A stretch of 64,000 bases of DNA from Streptomyces carminius (GTDB lineage Bacteria > Actinomycetota > Actinomycetes > Streptomycetales > Streptomycetaceae). Under the pieces are notes generated by a model, which saw only the letters and a program-made list of their open reading frames with translations, was not told the DNA's origin and did not search any database. The stretch covers positions 1 to 64,000 of the forward strand of contig NZ_PGGW01000005.1 in the NCBI RefSeq assembly GCF_002794255.1. Direction: 5' to 3'. How positions within the stretch are numbered: the stretch's first letter is position 1; each line of letters opens with the position of its first letter. The position numbers and the translations under genes were made by a program. Below, piece after piece: positions 62,420 through 64,000 of the stretch.

Positions 62420-63976
62420 GTGGCAACCTCTCAGTTGGTCACCGATCAACAGGAAAAGCAAGTATCAGAGCAGCGGAGACGGCGCGGAATCGCGCTGTTC
62501 GTGATCGCCGCCTGCCAGCTCATGGTGGTCCTCGACTCCACCATCGTGAACATCGCGCTCCCTCACGTCAGGGAAGCGCTCGGCTTCTCCACCACAGGTC
62601 TCTCCTGGGTGGTCACGTCCTACACCCTGACCTTCGGCGGTCTGCTGCTGCTCGGCGGCCGGGCCGGCGACATCCTCGGACGGCGCCGCGTCTTCATCGC
62701 CGGTGTCCTGCTGTTCGTCCTGGCCTCCCTGCTGGGCGGGCTGGCGCAGGAACCCTGGCAGCTGCTCCTGGCACGCGCCCTGCAGGGAGTGGGCGGCGCG
62801 ATCGCCTCGCCGACCTCTCTCGCCCTCGTCGCCACCACCTTTCCGGAGGGGCCCGAGCGCAACCGCGCTTTCGGGGTGTTCGCAGCCGTCTCCGCGGGCG
62901 GCGGTGCCATCGGCCTGCTGATGGGCGGCATGCTCACCGAGTGGCTGAGCTGGCGGTGGGTGATGTTCGTCAACGTTCCCATCGGCATCCTGATCGCGGT
63001 GCTGGCGCCCGTGTACATCTCGAAGTCGCCGCGCCATCCGGGTCGCTTCGACCTCACCGGTGCGCTGACCTCCACCGCCGGCATGGCCTCCCTGGTGTAC
63101 GGCTTCATCAGGGCGGCCGAGAAGGGCTGGCGCGACGAGATCACCCTCGGCGCCTTCGGCGCGGCCCTCGTCCTGCTGGCGGCGTTCGTGCTGAACGAGT
63201 CGAAGGTCTCCGACCCGATCACCCCCCTGCGGATGTTCACCGACCGGAACCGCTCGGGGACGTACCTGATCATGCTGAGCCTCGCCGCGGCGATGTTCGG
63301 GATGTTCTTCTTCATCGTGCTGTTCGTCCAGGACGTGCTGAACTACTCACCGATCGACGCGGGCCTGGCCTTCCTGCCGGTCACCGTCGCCATCGTGGTC
63401 GGGGCCGGGCTGTCACAGCGGCTGCTGCCGGTGCTCGGTCCCAAGCCGTTCGTGGTGACCGGCTCCTTCCTCGCCGGTGTCGGCATGGTGTGGCTGACGT
63501 TCACCGACCAGCACAGCAGCTACCTGGACGGCGTTCTGGTACCGATGCTGTTCTTCGGCTTCGGCATGGGGCTGAACTTCGTGACCCTGACCCTCACCGC
63601 GGTCTCCGGGATCGCCCAGCACGAGGCGGGTGCGGCCTCCGGCCTGCTCAACGCCACACAGCAGGTGGGCGGTTCGCTCGGCCTGGCCATCCTGATGACC
63701 GTCTTCGGCACCGCGAGCCGCGACGAGGCCGAGAAGCAGATACCCGACTTCATGGCCGGCGCCTCGCCGGAGCAGCAGGCGGAGTTCGCCCGCGCCCAGG
63801 AACTGCCCGGCCGCTGGGGCGACGCGGTGCTGACCCAGGGCATGTCCAGCGCCTTCATGGCGGCGGCCGCGCTGGTCGGGCTGGCCCTGCTCACCGCCCT
63901 GGTGGTGATACGGGTCCGCAGGAGTGATCTGGAGGCCCTCAGCGGGACGGCGGGCACGGGGGGACCGGCTGTCTGA
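62420..63976 (+). CDS. DHA2-family (EmrB/QacA-type) MFS multidrug exporter
   Basis: A 518-residue transporter with about 14 transmembrane helices. Motif D1 in the first helix (LMVVLDSTIVNIALP), motif A GGRAGDILGRRRVF between helices 2 and 3, motif B LLARALQGVGGAIASPTSLAL and motif C GVFAAVSAGGGAIGLLMGG are the 14-helix DHA2 marks. It is a proton-driven exporter of drugs or a secondary metabolite. GGGGGA lies upstream of GTG 62420; an earlier in-frame GTG at 62378 would lie inside operator 2 and is unlikely. The divergent TetR gene and twin operators make it an inducible pump. Confidence 0.93.
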   Translation: MATSQLVTDQQEKQVSEQRRRRGIALFVIAACQLMVVLDSTIVNIALPHVREALGFSTTGLSWVVTSYTLTFGGLLLLGGRAGDILGRRRVFIAGVLLFVLASLLGGLAQEPWQLLLARALQGVGGAIASPTSLALVATTFPEGPERNRAFGVFAAVSAGGGAIGLLMGGMLTEWLSWRWVMFVNVPIGILIAVLAPVYISKSPRHPGRFDLTGALTSTAGMASLVYGFIRAAEKGWRDEITLGAFGAALVLLAAFVLNESKVSDPITPLRMFTDRNRSGTYLIMLSLAAAMFGMFFFIVLFVQDVLNYSPIDAGLAFLPVTVAIVVGAGLSQRLLPVLGPKPFVVTGSFLAGVGMVWLTFTDQHSSYLDGVLVPMLFFGFGMGLNFVTLTLTAVSGIAQHEAGAASGLLNATQQVGGSLGLAILMTVFGTASRDEAEKQIPDFMAGASPEQQAEFARAQELPGRWGDAVLTQGMSSAFMAAAALVGLALLTALVVIRVRRSDLEALSGTAGTGGPAV

Positions 63977-64000
63977 ACGCGGGGAGACCACGCGGACAGG

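Overview
The window is high-GC actinobacterial chromosome, almost certainly from a Streptomyces species. The evidence is the extreme third-position GC, the principal sigma factor HrdB, SepH, the CutR/CutS two-component system, a lone ptsH, families largely restricted to actinobacteria (DUF3159, DUF3710, DUF4193, DUF3093, DUF5998, DUF4192, DUF7455) and many GTG starts with GTGA/ATGA stop-start overlaps. Most of it is conserved core chromosome. From memory, the order dut, cutS/cutR, ferrochelatase, sepH, tdk, ptsH, M23, M16 pair, parC, parE, hrdB, recQ, rnhB matches the Streptomyces core; this was not checked by alignment.

Layout. 1-4397 is an accessory end: an arsenic cluster (Acr3 efflux pump cut by the window edge, an ArsO-like flavin monooxygenase, an ArsR repressor coupled to a DUF2703 thioredoxin-like protein), then a decayed flavoprotein and about 700 bp of non-coding, repeat-bearing DNA. 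4398-14033 carries an RNA uracil methyltransferase, a KimA-type potassium permease and two TrkA regulatory proteins, interrupted by an SDR/DUF2867 protein and a MarR-MMPL efflux pair. 14083-20200 holds a run of conserved small genes (DUF3159, OB-fold, an ABC ATPase lacking key residues, DUF3710, dut, thioesterase, DUF3093, DUF4193). 20652-30333 holds CutS/CutR, inositol monophosphatase, ferrochelatase, a lactone oxidase, SepH, a sulfurtransferase and a VOC protein. 30397-41465 holds thymidine kinase, a phosphodiesterase-like protein, DUF5998, a GNAT/acyl-CoA synthetase fusion, HPr, a GntR regulator, an M23 peptidase under a c-di-AMP riboswitch and two M16 peptidases. 41773-53431 holds topoisomerase IV (parC and parE in opposite orientation), a CobW GTPase, a sucrase/ferredoxin-like protein, a DUF485 plus acetate-symporter-like pair, DUF7455 and hrdB. 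53807-63976 holds a FadR-type regulator, a NUDIX/winged-helix regulator, DUF4192, a RecQ-phosphoribosyltransferase fusion, an orphan helicase C-terminal piece, RNase HII and a TetR-MFS efflux pair with twin operators.

How parts fit. KimA-like permease, two RCK proteins and a ydaO riboswitch on a cell-wall hydrolase all point to potassium/c-di-AMP/turgor control. CutS carries two extracytoplasmic cysteines fitting a redox or secretion-stress sensor. Convergent pairs are separated by very strong hairpins. Interesting loose ends are the ABC ATPase missing three conserved catalytic-site residues, a 29-codon ORF bridging the two trkA genes through two ATGA overlaps, several 9-17 bp tandem repeats in leaders and spacers, and operator-like repeats upstream of cutR, the TetR/MFS pair and the NUDIX regulator. 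No tRNA, rRNA, insertion sequence or CRISPR array was seen.
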